A DNA stretch of 62,858 nt, from contig JAHDQN010000014.1 of NCBI GenBank assembly GCA_018433775.1, positions 1 through 62,858 of the forward strand, in the 5' to 3' direction. Both the position numbers and the translations under genes were made by a program. Below the pieces are notes generated by a model, which saw only the letters and a list, made by a program, of their open reading frames with translations, ran no database searches and had not been told where the DNA came from. The DNA comes from Deltaproteobacteria bacterium. GTDB taxonomy: Bacteria > Desulfobacterota > Desulfomonilia > UBA1062. Shown piece after piece: positions 16,604 to 26,173 of the stretch; position 1 is the first letter of the stretch; every line of letters starts with the position of its first letter.

Positions 16604-18088
16604 ATGAATATTTATACGTGGTTGAAGGATCACGCGAAAGCCAGACCTGATAAAACAGCCCTCCGATATCGTGACACGGAGGTCTCGTACGCCGAGCTGT
16701 TCTCGCTGACCGGCAGGCTCGGGACCGCCCTGCGGAACGCGGGCGTCGGCCGGGGGGACCATGTGACCATCGTTCTTCCCAATACCCCGGAATTCGTCAT
16801 CACCTATATGGCGACCGTGGGAATAGGGGCCGTTGCAGTGCCCGTGAACCCGTCGTTCACGTCACGGGAGCTGGCTCACGTGCTCAAGGACTCGGACTCC
16901 AGGGCGGTCGTGATGGAGACGAACCGGATGAGCACCTATGCGGATATCCGCGACCAGCATCCCCTGGACATCGTTATCACCACAGGCGAGGAGGGAAACT
17001 TCTCCCAGTGGACGAGCGGCCCGGACAAGGGCATCATCGAGGATATGGATCTGGACGACACGGCCGCCATGATCTATTCATCCGGTCTCACCGGGTATCC
17101 CATGGGCGCCATGCTCACCCAGAGGAACCTCGATCACAATTCCGACTTAATGCGCCGGTGTGCTGATGCGGACGATACGGACAGCACGCTGACCCTGATC
17201 CCGTGCTTCCATTCGTTCAGCGCCAGCGTCAACATGCTCTCCATGCTCCGGTACGGCGGCACGGCATACCTGATGCGGGGTCTGGACTTCCATGAGCTGC
17301 AGAGCATCCTCATGCAGGGGGCCATCACCGCCATATGCGCAGTGCCTACGCTGTTCTACGGGCTCGTTCACCATCCCGACCTCCAAGAGGTCGATTACAC
17401 GCACATGCGGGTTCTCATCGCCGGTGGCTCAGCGCTCTCCATGGAGATCTACACGGCCTTCAAGGAGCGGTTTCATGCCGACATCCGGCAGGGATACGGC
17501 ATCACCGAGGCATCGCCGGTGTGCGCGTTCAACGATCCCCGTCATCCCCTGAAGCCCGAATCCATAGGACAGCCCGTGCCCGATGTGCAGGTCCGGATCA
17601 TCGACGGGCAGGGCGGGACGCTCAAGCCCCATGAGAAGGGCGAGATCCTCTTCCGCGGCCCCAATATCATGAAGGGATACTACAAGCGGGAAAAAGAGAC
17701 GGGGGAGATCATCCGGGACGGGTGGCTCCATACCGGCGATCTGGGATACGTGGACGAAGACGGGTATATCTATATCACCGGGTACAAGAAGGAGATGGTC
17801 ATCACCTCGGGCTTCAACGTGTATAACAAAGAGGTGGAGAACGTCCTGAACTCGATCCCCGGCATAAAGGATTCCGCCATCACGGGCGTGCCCGATCTCA
17901 TGAGGGGCGCCATCATCAAGGCCTATGTGGTGACCGACGATCACGCGCTGACCGAGAACGACGTGAAGAAGCTGGCCCGCAGGATGCTCGCCTCGTACAA
18001 GACCCCCCGCAAGGTCGAGTTCGTTCCCGAGATCCCCCGGGACGACAGCGGCAAGGCCCTGATCGAGAGGATCGAGAGCACGGAATGA
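16604..18088 (+). CDS. AMP-dependent acyl-CoA synthetase/ligase family protein with altered P-loop
   Basis: A 494-residue ANL-superfamily protein; these enzymes activate a carboxylic acid as acyl-AMP and transfer it to CoA. Family motifs include GYGITEASP (A5), GWLHTGDLGYVDEDGYIYITG (A7-A8) and the C-terminal catalytic DDSGKALIER (A10 Lys). The P-loop A3 reads SSGLTGYPMGAM instead of the usual SGTTGxPKG: the conserved Lys is Met and the second Thr is Leu. Activity may be reduced or changed. AGGAGG lies four bases before the ATG. The next gene (radical SAM) overlaps by four bases, so the two are coupled. The acyl substrate is unknown. Confidence 0.85.
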   Translation: MNIYTWLKDHAKARPDKTALRYRDTEVSYAELFSLTGRLGTALRNAGVGRGDHVTIVLPNTPEFVITYMATVGIGAVAVPVNPSFTSRELAHVLKDSDSRAVVMETNRMSTYADIRDQHPLDIVITTGEEGNFSQWTSGPDKGIIEDMDLDDTAAMIYSSGLTGYPMGAMLTQRNLDHNSDLMRRCADADDTDSTLTLIPCFHSFSASVNMLSMLRYGGTAYLMRGLDFHELQSILMQGAITAICAVPTLFYGLVHHPDLQEVDYTHMRVLIAGGSALSMEIYTAFKERFHADIRQGYGITEASPVCAFNDPRHPLKPESIGQPVPDVQVRIIDGQGGTLKPHEKGEILFRGPNIMKGYYKREKETGEIIRDGWLHTGDLGYVDEDGYIYITGYKKEMVITSGFNVYNKEVENVLNSIPGIKDSAITGVPDLMRGAIIKAYVVTDDHALTENDVKKLARRMLASYKTPRKVEFVPEIPRDDSGKALIERIESTE

Positions 18089-18987
18089 CCGGGTGCAGCC
18101 TCTGTCCGAGGCGCTGCGGAATCGACCGGACCGGGGCGCCCGGGGCGTGCGGCGCCGGGGAGGAGCTTAAAGTCGGCTCCATCGTTATCCACCGGGGAGA
18201 GGAACCCCCGCTGGTGAAAGGGGCGGGGTCCGGGGCGGTGTTCTTCTCCGGCTGTCCGCTCAAGTGCGTATACTGCCAGAACAGACAGATAAGCCACGAC
18301 GCGGCGGGGAGGGTCCTCACCGGGGAGGAGCTGGCAGGATACCTGCTCCTTCTTCAAGAACAAGGGTGTTCGAACATCAACCTCGTGAGCCCGACCCACT
18401 TTGCCCCGCGGATAATACAGGCCCTGGACCTGGCGCGGGCAAAAGGGCTCGATCTGCCCGTGATGCTCAATTCGAGCGGGTACGAAAGCATCGAGTCCCT
18501 GACCCGCTGGAGAGATCAGGCCCACCTCTATCTGATGGACCTCAAGTACGGTGACAACGAAACCGGCAGGATGCTCAGCCGGGTGAACGACTACTGGGAC
18601 CGCGCGCGGGAGGCCGTTGCCCATCTCTGGGAGACCGTTGGCCCGCTTCGTCTCGATGAGGAGGGGAGGGCGAGATCGGGGCTGGTCGTGCGGCACCTCG
18701 TGCTTCCCGGCATGCGGTCGAATCCTTTTGCCGTCCTGGAGTTTCTGGCCGGGCTCTCTTTGGAGATCCCGGTGAGCGTCATGTCTCAGTACAACCCGCG
18801 GACCTACACCGGGGACATGCCCGAGATGAAAAGGGCCCTGTTGCCCGATGAATACGATGCGGTGCTGGAGAGGGCCGTGGATATGGGGTTCTCCACCATT
18901 TTCGCCCAGGAACTGGACGCGTTTTCCGCCTACACCCCGGACTTTCAGTCCGAGGTTCCTTTTGGAGATTACCATCGTATTCTCTGA
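18085..18987 (+). CDS. PflX-like radical SAM protein (pyruvate-formate-lyase-activating-enzyme homologue)
   Basis: A 300-residue radical S-adenosylmethionine protein. The radical SAM cluster motif is CPLKCVYC (CxxxCxxC, about residues 56-63). In front of it, CSLCPRRCGID and GACGAG form the second Cys-rich N-terminal segment characteristic of the PflX (COG1313) branch. NLVSPTHFAPRI and LYLMDLKYGD follow as in that family. No glycyl-radical enzyme partner is present in the window. It starts inside the stop region of the acyl-CoA-ligase-like gene (ATGA), which suggests a joint function, but the substrate of PflX proteins is not known to me. Confidence 0.85.
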   Translation: MTGCSLCPRRCGIDRTGAPGACGAGEELKVGSIVIHRGEEPPLVKGAGSGAVFFSGCPLKCVYCQNRQISHDAAGRVLTGEELAGYLLLLQEQGCSNINLVSPTHFAPRIIQALDLARAKGLDLPVMLNSSGYESIESLTRWRDQAHLYLMDLKYGDNETGRMLSRVNDYWDRAREAVAHLWETVGPLRLDEEGRARSGLVVRHLVLPGMRSNPFAVLEFLAGLSLEIPVSVMSQYNPRTYTGDMPEMKRALLPDEYDAVLERAVDMGFSTIFAQELDAFSAYTPDFQSEVPFGDYHRIL

Positions 18988-19074
18988 GCTCTTTAACGCA
19001 TGCTCAAGAAAATCCGCAATGGCGCCAGGATTCATTAAATATTATCATTTTCCGTGCCGATAGTTATAGGTGAT

Positions 19075-20799
19075 ATGCTATCAATTATGGATGATTATGA
19101 GCAGAGGTTCCTTGACGAAACCAGGGTCCTTCTCTATCAGAGGGTCCTGGCCGTCCTGCTGGTGGGAATCATCCTCATCCCGTTTTTCAGCGTTCTGGAC
19201 TACGTGGTGGTCAGAGAGCACTTCACCCTGTTTTTTTTCTACCGGATCGCCTGCTCTGCCTCGCTTCTCGCACTCCTTCTCGTCTACTTCACACAGTTCG
19301 GCAGGAATCACGCGTATGGCCTGGTAACGATCGCCTATATCATCGCCGCATTCACCATCTCCATGATGTGTGTCAGGATGGGGGGCTATTCCTCTTTTTA
19401 CTATGTGGGGGTGATCATGGTCCTCGTCACGGTGGTGATTCTGCCCCTGACCACCTTCCAGACGGCCATGTACGGAATCATGGTCTATCTTCTCTATGCC
19501 ATACCCATCATTTTCCTGGCCACACCCGCGCTCGAGAGTCTGAAGATATTTTTCAGCAACAGCTTCTTCTTCATCTTCTTTATCGTGATCACGGTTCTGC
19601 AATCGTTTGAAGAAACGCGGGCAAGGCGGAGGGAGTGCAAGCTCAAGTCAGAGATGGATGCCCTTGCTGGCCGTCTCTCGTACTATGTCCACAACCTGGA
19701 GACCGAGGTCCAGAAACGGATGAAGGAGCTCGAGGAATCCGAGCTGCGCTACCGGGAGCTCTATGAGAATATCATCGACATCGTCATCCTGGTGGACAGA
19801 AACTCCAAAATCCTCATGGCGAATCCCCGGTTTTATGACACCGTCGGTATCCCCGAGGGCCAGAAGACCGATCTGAACTTCATGAGGCTGGTGAAGAAGG
19901 ACGACATCACCCTGGTGGAGAGAATGTTCGACCGCCTGCCCACGGAACAGACCGTCAAGGATTTTCAGTTCCGGATCGTCAACCATGAGGGCAGCACCAT
20001 CGATGTGGAGTGCAACGCCAAATGTATCTACAAGGAAACCACGCTCGTGGGTTTCCAGATGGTGATCAGGGACATCACGGTCAGGAAAAAGCTGGAGAAG
20101 GACCTGCTCGATTCCTACAAGAAGGTCCAGAGCGCCAGGAACGCGACCATCCTCGGACTGGCCAAGCTGGCCGAGTACCGGGACGCCGATACGGGCGCGC
20201 ACCTGGAGCGGATCCGGGAATACGCAAAGATTCTGGCCAAGCACCTTGCAGGGGACTCCAAGTATGCAGGGTACATTACCTATGAGTACATCGAGGATAT
20301 TTACAACTCTTCCATTCTCCATGATATCGGCAAGGTGGGCATCCCGGACTCCATTCTTCTGAAGCCCGGCCGGCTCACCCGGGACGAATTCGAGGTGGTC
20401 AAGCGTCATTCCTCGCTGGGTGGAGACGCGCTCAAGGCAGTGGAGACAAAGATCGAAGGACAGTCATTTCTGAGCCTGGGCAAGGAGATCGCCTATTATC
20501 ACCACGAAAAATGGGACGGCACCGGATATCCCAAGGGGCTTAAGGGGGATCAGATCCCCCTTTCTGCGAGGATCGTTGCCTTGGCGGATGTATACGATGC
20601 CCTGACGTCGAAGCGCGTGTACAAGGAGGCATACTCCCACGAGAAGGCCATGGAGATCATCCTGGAAGACCGGGGGAAGCACTTCGATCCCGAGGTGGTT
20701 GACGCCTTCATCGTCCACGAGGCAACCTTCCGAAAAATCCGCGAAGGCATGTTCCGCGACCAGGAAACCGGGCAGGCTCAACAGATCTCCGGAACGTAA
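19075..20799 (+). CDS. Membrane-bound PAS/HD-GYP c-di-GMP phosphodiesterase
   Basis: A 574-residue integral membrane signalling protein. The N-terminal 185 residues carry about five to six transmembrane helices (AVLLVGIILIPFFSVLDYVV and following). A coiled coil (residues about 205-235) and a PAS domain (about 236-340) follow. The C-terminal HD-GYP domain contains HDIGKVGIPD (His about 416) and HHEKWDGTGYPKGL (about 475), both intact, so hydrolysis of c-di-GMP is expected. The start at 19075 follows an AGGTG; GTG 19054 is an alternative. It sits alone between the PflX-like gene and ald, on the same strand. Confidence 0.93.
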   Translation: MLSIMDDYEQRFLDETRVLLYQRVLAVLLVGIILIPFFSVLDYVVVREHFTLFFFYRIACSASLLALLLVYFTQFGRNHAYGLVTIAYIIAAFTISMMCVRMGGYSSFYYVGVIMVLVTVVILPLTTFQTAMYGIMVYLLYAIPIIFLATPALESLKIFFSNSFFFIFFIVITVLQSFEETRARRRECKLKSEMDALAGRLSYYVHNLETEVQKRMKELEESELRYRELYENIIDIVILVDRNSKILMANPRFYDTVGIPEGQKTDLNFMRLVKKDDITLVERMFDRLPTEQTVKDFQFRIVNHEGSTIDVECNAKCIYKETTLVGFQMVIRDITVRKKLEKDLLDSYKKVQSARNATILGLAKLAEYRDADTGAHLERIREYAKILAKHLAGDSKYAGYITYEYIEDIYNSSILHDIGKVGIPDSILLKPGRLTRDEFEVVKRHSSLGGDALKAVETKIEGQSFLSLGKEIAYYHHEKWDGTGYPKGLKGDQIPLSARIVALADVYDALTSKRVYKEAYSHEKAMEIILEDRGKHFDPEVVDAFIVHEATFRKIREGMFRDQETGQAQQISGT

Positions 20800-21039
20800 C
20801 CGCACGGTTGTATCCTGACCCGATGCTGGATGTTCCCGTACTTCCTCTGCCGGAATAAAATGTCCCCTGACCGGCGGGACCTCCGATGACTTTTCAGGTT
20901 CACGATTCAATTATCGACAACGATCATGGCTGGCCATGTTCCATGCACAAAAAAAAGTTTAAAAAAGCGCAGGTTTATGCAATAAGATCTGCGTCATGAA
21001 AAAAATATTTCCATTTAACGTATAAAACGAGGCAGATCA

Positions 21040-22170
21040 ATGAAGATAGGGACAGTAAAAGAGTTAAAAAACCATGAATACAGAGTAGGACTTACTCCGG
21101 ACAACGTCCTGTCCTATGTGAAAAACGGGCATCAGGTGTTTGTTCAATCTGGCGCTGGAGAGATGGCAAGCTTTACCGATGACGAATACCGCTTGAGCGG
21201 AGCAGTGATCATCCCGACAGCAGCGGAAGTATACTCCACGTGCGAAATGATCGTAAAGGTCAAGGAACCGCTGAAGGAAGAGTATCAATACCTTCGCCCC
21301 GGCTTGATCCTGTTTACCTATCTCCATCTTGCGCCGAACCGTCCGCTTGCCGATGCTTTGTTCAAATCCGGGGTGAATGCAGTCGCCTACGAGACCATTG
21401 AGGGCAGCTCCGGAAGCCTCCCCTGCCTTCGCCCGATGAGCGAGATTGCGGGCAGGCTCAGCATTCAGGAAGGAGCAAAGTACCTTGAGCGACCGTTTGG
21501 CGGGCGGGGCATTCTGCTGGGCGGCGTACCGGGAGTCGAGCGTGGAAGAGTCACCATCATCGGAGGAGGCATAACCGGGACTTATGCCGCAAAAGCTGCA
21601 GTCGGAATGGGCGCGCAGGTGACGCTGCTGGACATCAGTCTGAACAGGCTTGTATATCTCGAGGACATCTTCGGTGCGTCCGTAACCACGCTTTACAGCT
21701 CGGAAGAAAATATCGCAAGGAGCCTGGCCGAAGCTGATCTGGTCATTGGCGCGGTTTTGATTCCGGGAGCGATCACACCAAAGCTTATCCGGCGCGAACA
21801 CCTGAAAATAATGAAGCAGGGCGCTGTGATCGTTGATATAGCGATAGACCAGGGGGGGTGCTGCGAGAGCTCGGTACAAACCACCCATGACGACCCTGTC
21901 TTCATAGTGGACGGCATCGTGCATTATTGTGTAGGAAACATGCCCGGGGCAGTCCCGAGGACCTCTACTGTTGCACTTGTCAATACCACCCTTCCATACG
22001 GATTGATGATCGCCAACATGGGGCTGGAAAAAGCATGCTCGTCAGACAGCGGGCTGGCAAAAGGCGTCAATACATATAAAGGGAACTGTGTAAACAAGAA
22101 CGTGGCGGACAGCTTAGGCATGCAGTGCACTCCCTGCAGCGAACTGGTGTATGCATACACGGCCTCATGA
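21040..22170 (+). CDS. ald: Alanine dehydrogenase
   Basis: A 376-residue NAD-dependent enzyme converting L-alanine to pyruvate, ammonia and NADH. It shows the N-terminal [20 protein letters not shown], the substrate region [11 protein letters not shown], the Rossmann loop [15 protein letters not shown] and the conserved [14 protein letters not shown] with THDDPVF. The length is typical. GAGG lies before the ATG. The upstream 100 bases are AT-rich (A-runs, TATAAA at about 21021), and codon use looks less GC-biased than in its neighbours, which may hint at acquisition by transfer. Pyruvate from this enzyme could feed the POR complexes. Confidence 0.96.
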   Translation: MKIGTVKELKNHEYRVGLTPDNVLSYVKNGHQVFVQSGAGEMASFTDDEYRLSGAVIIPTAAEVYSTCEMIVKVKEPLKEEYQYLRPGLILFTYLHLAPNRPLADALFKSGVNAVAYETIEGSSGSLPCLRPMSEIAGRLSIQEGAKYLERPFGGRGILLGGVPGVERGRVTIIGGGITGTYAAKAAVGMGAQVTLLDISLNRLVYLEDIFGASVTTLYSSEENIARSLAEADLVIGAVLIPGAITPKLIRREHLKIMKQGAVIVDIAIDQGGCCESSVQTTHDDPVFIVDGIVHYCVGNMPGAVPRTSTVALVNTTLPYGLMIANMGLEKACSSDSGLAKGVNTYKGNCVNKNVADSLGMQCTPCSELVYAYTAS

Positions 22171-22275
22171 GGATGCACATCTCGGTACGGTCTTATGAAG
22201 GTTATGGGGAAAGGGTGCCCCCCGAGCACTAACCAAGACCGGCATTTGCTAAAAATTTCTGATACCCTCTCGCCA

Positions 22276-22302
22276 GGTCTTCCCGCGTGCTGCGTGAAGA
22301 CC
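22276..22302. terminator. Hairpin between convergent ald and ABC-binding-protein genes
   Basis: Stem GGTCTTC/GAAGACC with an inner CGC/GCG pairing, centred between two genes that end toward each other. There is no T-run on either side, so intrinsic termination is only a possibility. Confidence 0.3.
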
Positions 22303-22339
22303 GATCAGAACGGGACGTGTGTGCGGAGTGCCGTTCCGC

Positions 22340-23356
22340 CTAATTCCTCTCCGTGGTCACCTTCCTGGAGATCTGGAGGAGCTCGATCGGCAGGCTTATT
22401 CCGAGCCCGTCTATTACACTCTCGTCAGCCAGGATGGTGAGGTCATTCTGGTACAGAATCGGCAGCGTTTCCGGTTTTACGCCGGCTAAGAGAATCTTTG
22501 CCGCATGAGATCCTGAAAGCTCGCCTATCTTTTTGAATTCGGATCCAATATAGAGCATGGCCCCCGAGAACCCGACGTGGCAATAACAGATGCACGGTAA
22601 TTTTGCCTCATCGAGAACTTCCCTCAATTCAACGGCATGCACATAATCATTTACTGCATAGTAGGTATCGATGGGGAGTCCGAAAAACTGGGCACCTTGT
22701 GCGATCAACTCCCGAGCAGCGGGTTTGGCACTCTCCGATCTGCCGACTTGCTTTGCAATGACTTTTATACCCAGGCTCTTTGCCGCTGACTGTATCTCTT
22801 GCACGAATGCCACGGCATTATCGTCCTGGGTATGTACGATTCCCATGGTGGTGGCTTCGGGCAATGCATGTTTGGTGAGCTGCAGAACATTCATGGGGTC
22901 CATGCGCAGGGATGCCCCCGTGAATCCAGGGCCTGCCTCTGTCAATGAGGCACATCCGGCAGCCTCCGGTACCGCCACGGCAGTGAAGACGACCGGGATA
23001 CCAGCCGATATGAATGCATCTTTGCTGTACTTGGTAGCAGGGGTGCTGATTGTAAGCACAAGATCGGGCTTTGAGGCAATGATCTCAGAGGCCTTGCTTT
23101 TGATGCTGAAATAGATGCCGATCTTTTTCACGAGGCCGGCCTCGGCATCCGCATCGATGATGTGCCTTTCGATGGTGAGGTTCTTCCCCTGGACGATCCC
23201 ATTTTCCGCAAGGCTTTCGATAAACCCTTCATAAGACCAGTCGAACGGGTGGATACTCGAGACCTGGAGCACCTCGATGTGATAGGAATCCTTTGCGAAT
23301 GCCGACAGGCTGGACAAGAGCATGAATATCACCGCTACGGAAAAGCACTTTTTCAT
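22340..23356 (-). CDS. ABC_sub_bind (DUF534/TrpX-like) substrate-binding protein, orphan
   Basis: A 338-residue secreted binding protein. The start at 23356 is supported by GGAGGGAG upstream and by the signal peptide (KKCFSVAVIFMLLSSLSAFA). The mature protein has two Rossmann-like lobes typical of the ABC_sub_bind family, with PDLVLTISTPATK and GIPVVFTAVAVPEAAG in the first, and a second lobe beginning at ATTMGIVHTQDDNA. Such proteins normally pair with a permease and an ATPase for aromatic or similar solutes; neither is adjacent. It may serve a distant transporter or act as a periplasmic sensor module. The ligand cannot be predicted. Confidence 0.85.
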   Translation of the reverse strand: MKKCFSVAVIFMLLSSLSAFAKDSYHIEVLQVSSIHPFDWSYEGFIESLAENGIVQGKNLTIERHIIDADAEAGLVKKIGIYFSIKSKASEIIASKPDLVLTISTPATKYSKDAFISAGIPVVFTAVAVPEAAGCASLTEAGPGFTGASLRMDPMNVLQLTKHALPEATTMGIVHTQDDNAVAFVQEIQSAAKSLGIKVIAKQVGRSESAKPAARELIAQGAQFFGLPIDTYYAVNDYVHAVELREVLDEAKLPCICYCHVGFSGAMLYIGSEFKKIGELSGSHAAKILLAGVKPETLPILYQNDLTILADESVIDGLGISLPIELLQISRKVTTERN

Positions 23357-23538
23357 AAATTTTCTCCCTCCAAATTTTTCACGGTATCGGTACCTCGAAA
23401 GCCACAAGTTAGTAAAAAGTAATATTGCCATACAATAAGCCTATACAAATTCAAACACAATAGTGAAGCAGGAAGACCGGGAATACAGAAATCTTCCCGA
23501 ACCATGGGGAAGAAAGAATGTCGGGAGATGATTGATTA

Positions 23539-23865
23539 TTGACTCGTGTGATGATTTCCATGAACATGAGAACTACCCGGCGTTTCCTGATTATTCCGGC
23601 GAAGATGATGACTAGCACCCCGGACGTACCTGGGATGTCCAGTCAAACGCTATTCATTGCAGGTCCGACACCAGGGCCTCGGGCATTCGGAATGATTATG
23701 CATGAGGTTTCATACAACGTTGAAAATCCTGTTCATTGGAGCGAGAAAGGACAAACAGTTTCCGCAGTCCCGGTGCCCGAGCCTGCAACCCTCATTTGTT
23801 CGGTTCAAACTCTCTTGATTTGGCAGGGTTCATAGCCAGTGGTTCAAGGGAGGCTTACATCCTGT
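23539..23865 (+). pseudogene. Relic of a PEP-CTERM sorting-signal protein, frameshifted
   Basis: At 23773-23796 the frame reads VPEPATLI, the hallmark of a PEP-CTERM anchor. The matching hydrophobic tail continues in another frame from 23799: FGSNSLDLAGFIASGSREA, which resembles the usual LLGSGLLGLAGF followed by basic residues. A two-base insertion (or one-base deletion) near 23797 separates them. Upstream, fragments that look like protein occur in more than one frame (for example SCDDFHEHENYPAFPDYSGE near 23545), broken by stops, so the rest of the gene has decayed. The exact limits are uncertain. PEP-CTERM proteins are processed by exosortase, so the genome probably encodes or encoded that system. 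Confidence 0.55.
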
Positions 23866-24401
23866 CAGGGCTGCCCGGTGACGTCCGGCCGGGTGTTGCG
23901 GTAGTTCATGAGCCGCTGGGTGATGGTCGCGGCCTTGGTGGTGTCCATGTAGGAGAGAATGCCGCCCGCGATCTCGCCCTTCATGTTGAGGAACACCTCA
24001 ACCGCCACGTCCGTGTCCAGGTTGTTCATGAGACTCGCTGCCGCAGCAGGCTTCATGGATGAATAGATCTTCACGAGGTGCCTGATCCGCTCGTCACTGA
24101 TCTGGCGGTATGCGGCTACCTCTGCCTTGATATCCTCGTCCAGCTTCCGGAGCTTTTTGATCTTCTCATCGATCTGTTTTTCCAGCTTCTCCAGCTCCTG
24201 CTGCCTGAGGGCAAGGGCCTCTTCACGCTGGCGCAGGCCTTCCCACTGGGCTTGAGGGTCCTGTAAGGGGCGCTCTCCGGTCAGGGCCTCATCGGGTGGC
24301 TGGGCGTCCTCGGCGGCAGAGATGGGGTGGGTGAAGAGGTAGATGCCCAGAAACAGGAGATTGATCGAAAGGGCCACCAGGAGGATCTTTTTTTTGTTCA
24401 T
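23865..24401 (-). CDS. motE: MotE-like flagellar protein (MgtE-N-like domain)
   Basis: A 178-residue protein at the end of the flagellar operon. It has an N-terminal membrane anchor (ILLVALSINLLFLGIYLF), a coiled coil (residues about 55-100, LRQREEALALRQQELEKLEK) and a C-terminal MgtE-N-like helical domain (KIYSSMKPAAAASLMNNLD, GGILSYMDTTKAATITQRLM). This is the arrangement of MotE, a periplasmic chaperone for the motor protein MotC in some bacteria. Its ATG overlaps the fliJ stop by four bases. In this phylum similar proteins usually close the fliF-fliJ cluster; a role in stator assembly is inferred. Confidence 0.8.
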   Translation of the reverse strand: MNKKKILLVALSINLLFLGIYLFTHPISAAEDAQPPDEALTGERPLQDPQAQWEGLRQREEALALRQQELEKLEKQIDEKIKKLRKLDEDIKAEVAAYRQISDERIRHLVKIYSSMKPAAAASLMNNLDTDVAVEVFLNMKGEIAGGILSYMDTTKAATITQRLMNYRNTRPDVTGQP

Positions 24402-24838
24402 TGTCTGCTCCCGTATCGTTGAATCGCGAGCTCATCCATGAAGCGCATATCCAGTTTCTGCTCACGCTTCAGGAACCGTTCGGCGTCGATCTCTCTGAGA
24501 CGATCGATGGCCTTGAATTCCTTTTTCGCCTTGAGCAGCTCCTGTCGTTTTATCTCGAGCTGCCTGCCTGCCTGGATGATAAGGGTTTCCATCTGCTCGA
24601 TCTCGGCCTTCAGCCGGGTGAGATAGGCGTGATAGGACTCCACTTCAAAGGGTTTGAGTCCTGCATCCATTCGGTCCATGAGCTGCTTCCTTATTTCCGC
24701 CATCTGGGAGCCTTTCAGATTCTTCAGGTTTTCGAGATCATTCAGGAGCCTCTGGGCCTTGGAAAAATCCTGCAGGGCGAGATCCTCCCGGATTTTCCTG
24801 ACCTTGAGCAGCGTCTCGAATCTGAAACGGAATCCCAT
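24398..24838 (-). CDS. fliJ: Flagellar export chaperone FliJ
   Basis: A 146-residue, almost wholly helical, charged coiled-coil protein (FRFRFETLLKVRKIREDLAL at the N-terminus is the FliJ signature). FliJ couples the FliI ATPase ring to the export gate and recycles chaperones. It follows fliI by 15 bases and overlaps the motE-like gene by four. Confidence 0.9.
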   Translation of the reverse strand: MGFRFRFETLLKVRKIREDLALQDFSKAQRLLNDLENLKNLKGSQMAEIRKQLMDRMDAGLKPFEVESYHAYLTRLKAEIEQMETLIIQAGRQLEIKRQELLKAKKEFKAIDRLREIDAERFLKREQKLDMRFMDELAIQRYGSRQ

Positions 24839-24853
24839 CGCGGCCTCCCCTGC

Positions 24854-26173
24854 CTAGTCCGATTTCCGGATGATTTCTCTCATCCGTGCAATAGACTCAT
24901 CCAGAGAGACCCGATCATCGATATCCTGCCGCAGGAATTGATTGACGGCATCAATGTGCTCGATGGCGGAATCGATCTGGGGATTGTTGGCCGCTACATA
25001 GGCCCCGATGTTGATGAGATCGCGTGCCTCCTCATGGACGGCCTTGTATTCAACCATCTTGCGGGCGGCCTTCAGGTGGTCCTTGCTCACGATATCGGTC
25101 ATGACCCTGCTCACGCTGTTCAGGATGTCGATGGCAGGATAATGGTTTCTCGCGGCGAGCTCGCGGGAGAGCACGATATGGCCGTCCACGATGGACCGGA
25201 CGCTGTCGGCGACCGGTTCCGAGAAATCGTCGCCTTCCACGAGCACGGTATAGAGGCCGGTGATGCTTCCTTTCGAAGAGGTGTTGCCAGCCCTCTCCAG
25301 AAGCTTGGGCAGCCTGGCGAAGCACGAGGGGGTGTAGCCCTTGGTGGTGGGAGGCTCCCCGACGGCAAGGCCGATCTCCCGCATGGACAGGGCATAGCGG
25401 GTTACGGAGTCCATCATGAGCAGCACGTCGAGACCCTGGTCCCGGAAAAATTCGGCAATGGCGGTGGCAAGGTATGCGCCGCGGATACGGATCAGGGCGG
25501 GCTGGTCCGAGATGGCGGCGACTACCACCGAGCGTTTGAGTCCCTCGCTTCCCAGATCCCTTTCAATGAATTCCTTGACCTCTCTGCCGCGCTCTCCGAT
25601 CAGCGCGATCACGTTGACATCGGCCTTGGTATGGCGGGCCATCATGCCCATGAGCACGCTTTTCCCCACCCCGGAGCCTGCCATGATGGCCATGCGCTGC
25701 CCCTTGCCTATGGTCAGGACCCCGTTTATTGCAGCAATGCCCAGGTCGAGCGGCTCGGTGATCCGCTTCCTCTTCAAAGGATTGATGGTCCGGCCGTAGA
25801 GCGGCATCTCCTGGTCGAGAGCGAGAAGCCCGTTCCCGTCCAGGGGATTGCCCATGCCGTCGACTACCCTGCCCATGAGATCGTTCCCAACCTTTACCAG
25901 GGGATTGGACTTTCTGGCGACGATAGTGCTCCCGGGCCCGATGCCCTCCAGATCCCCCAGGGGCATCAGCAGGACCCGCTTGTCCCTGAACCCCACCACT
26001 TCCGCCATGATCGAGCCGTTCACCCCTCGGGAGTAAATCTCGCACATCCCTCCCATGCAGCTTCCCGGGCCGTGGCCTTCCACCACCAGGCCCATGATGT
26101 TGGTGACCTTTCCCCGTACCTGGATGGGGTCGGTGTCTTTGAGGAGGGAGACATATTTGGCGAGGTTAATCAT
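24854..26173 (-). CDS. fliI: Flagellum-specific ATPase FliI
   Basis: A 439-residue F1-beta-like ATPase that energises flagellar type III export. Walker A is AGSGVGKSVLMGM, preceded by TIGKGQRM. Walker B (LDVLLMMDSVTRYAL) and the FliI-type GYTPSCFARLPKLLERAG are present. An N-terminal beta-barrel domain precedes. It overlaps fliH by eight bases, and its product should form the FliH2-FliI stator-ATPase complex. Confidence 0.97.
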   Translation of the reverse strand: MINLAKYVSLLKDTDPIQVRGKVTNIMGLVVEGHGPGSCMGGMCEIYSRGVNGSIMAEVVGFRDKRVLLMPLGDLEGIGPGSTIVARKSNPLVKVGNDLMGRVVDGMGNPLDGNGLLALDQEMPLYGRTINPLKRKRITEPLDLGIAAINGVLTIGKGQRMAIMAGSGVGKSVLMGMMARHTKADVNVIALIGERGREVKEFIERDLGSEGLKRSVVVAAISDQPALIRIRGAYLATAIAEFFRDQGLDVLLMMDSVTRYALSMREIGLAVGEPPTTKGYTPSCFARLPKLLERAGNTSSKGSITGLYTVLVEGDDFSEPVADSVRSIVDGHIVLSRELAARNHYPAIDILNSVSRVMTDIVSKDHLKAARKMVEYKAVHEEARDLINIGAYVAANNPQIDSAIEHIDAVNQFLRQDIDDRVSLDESIARMREIIRKSD

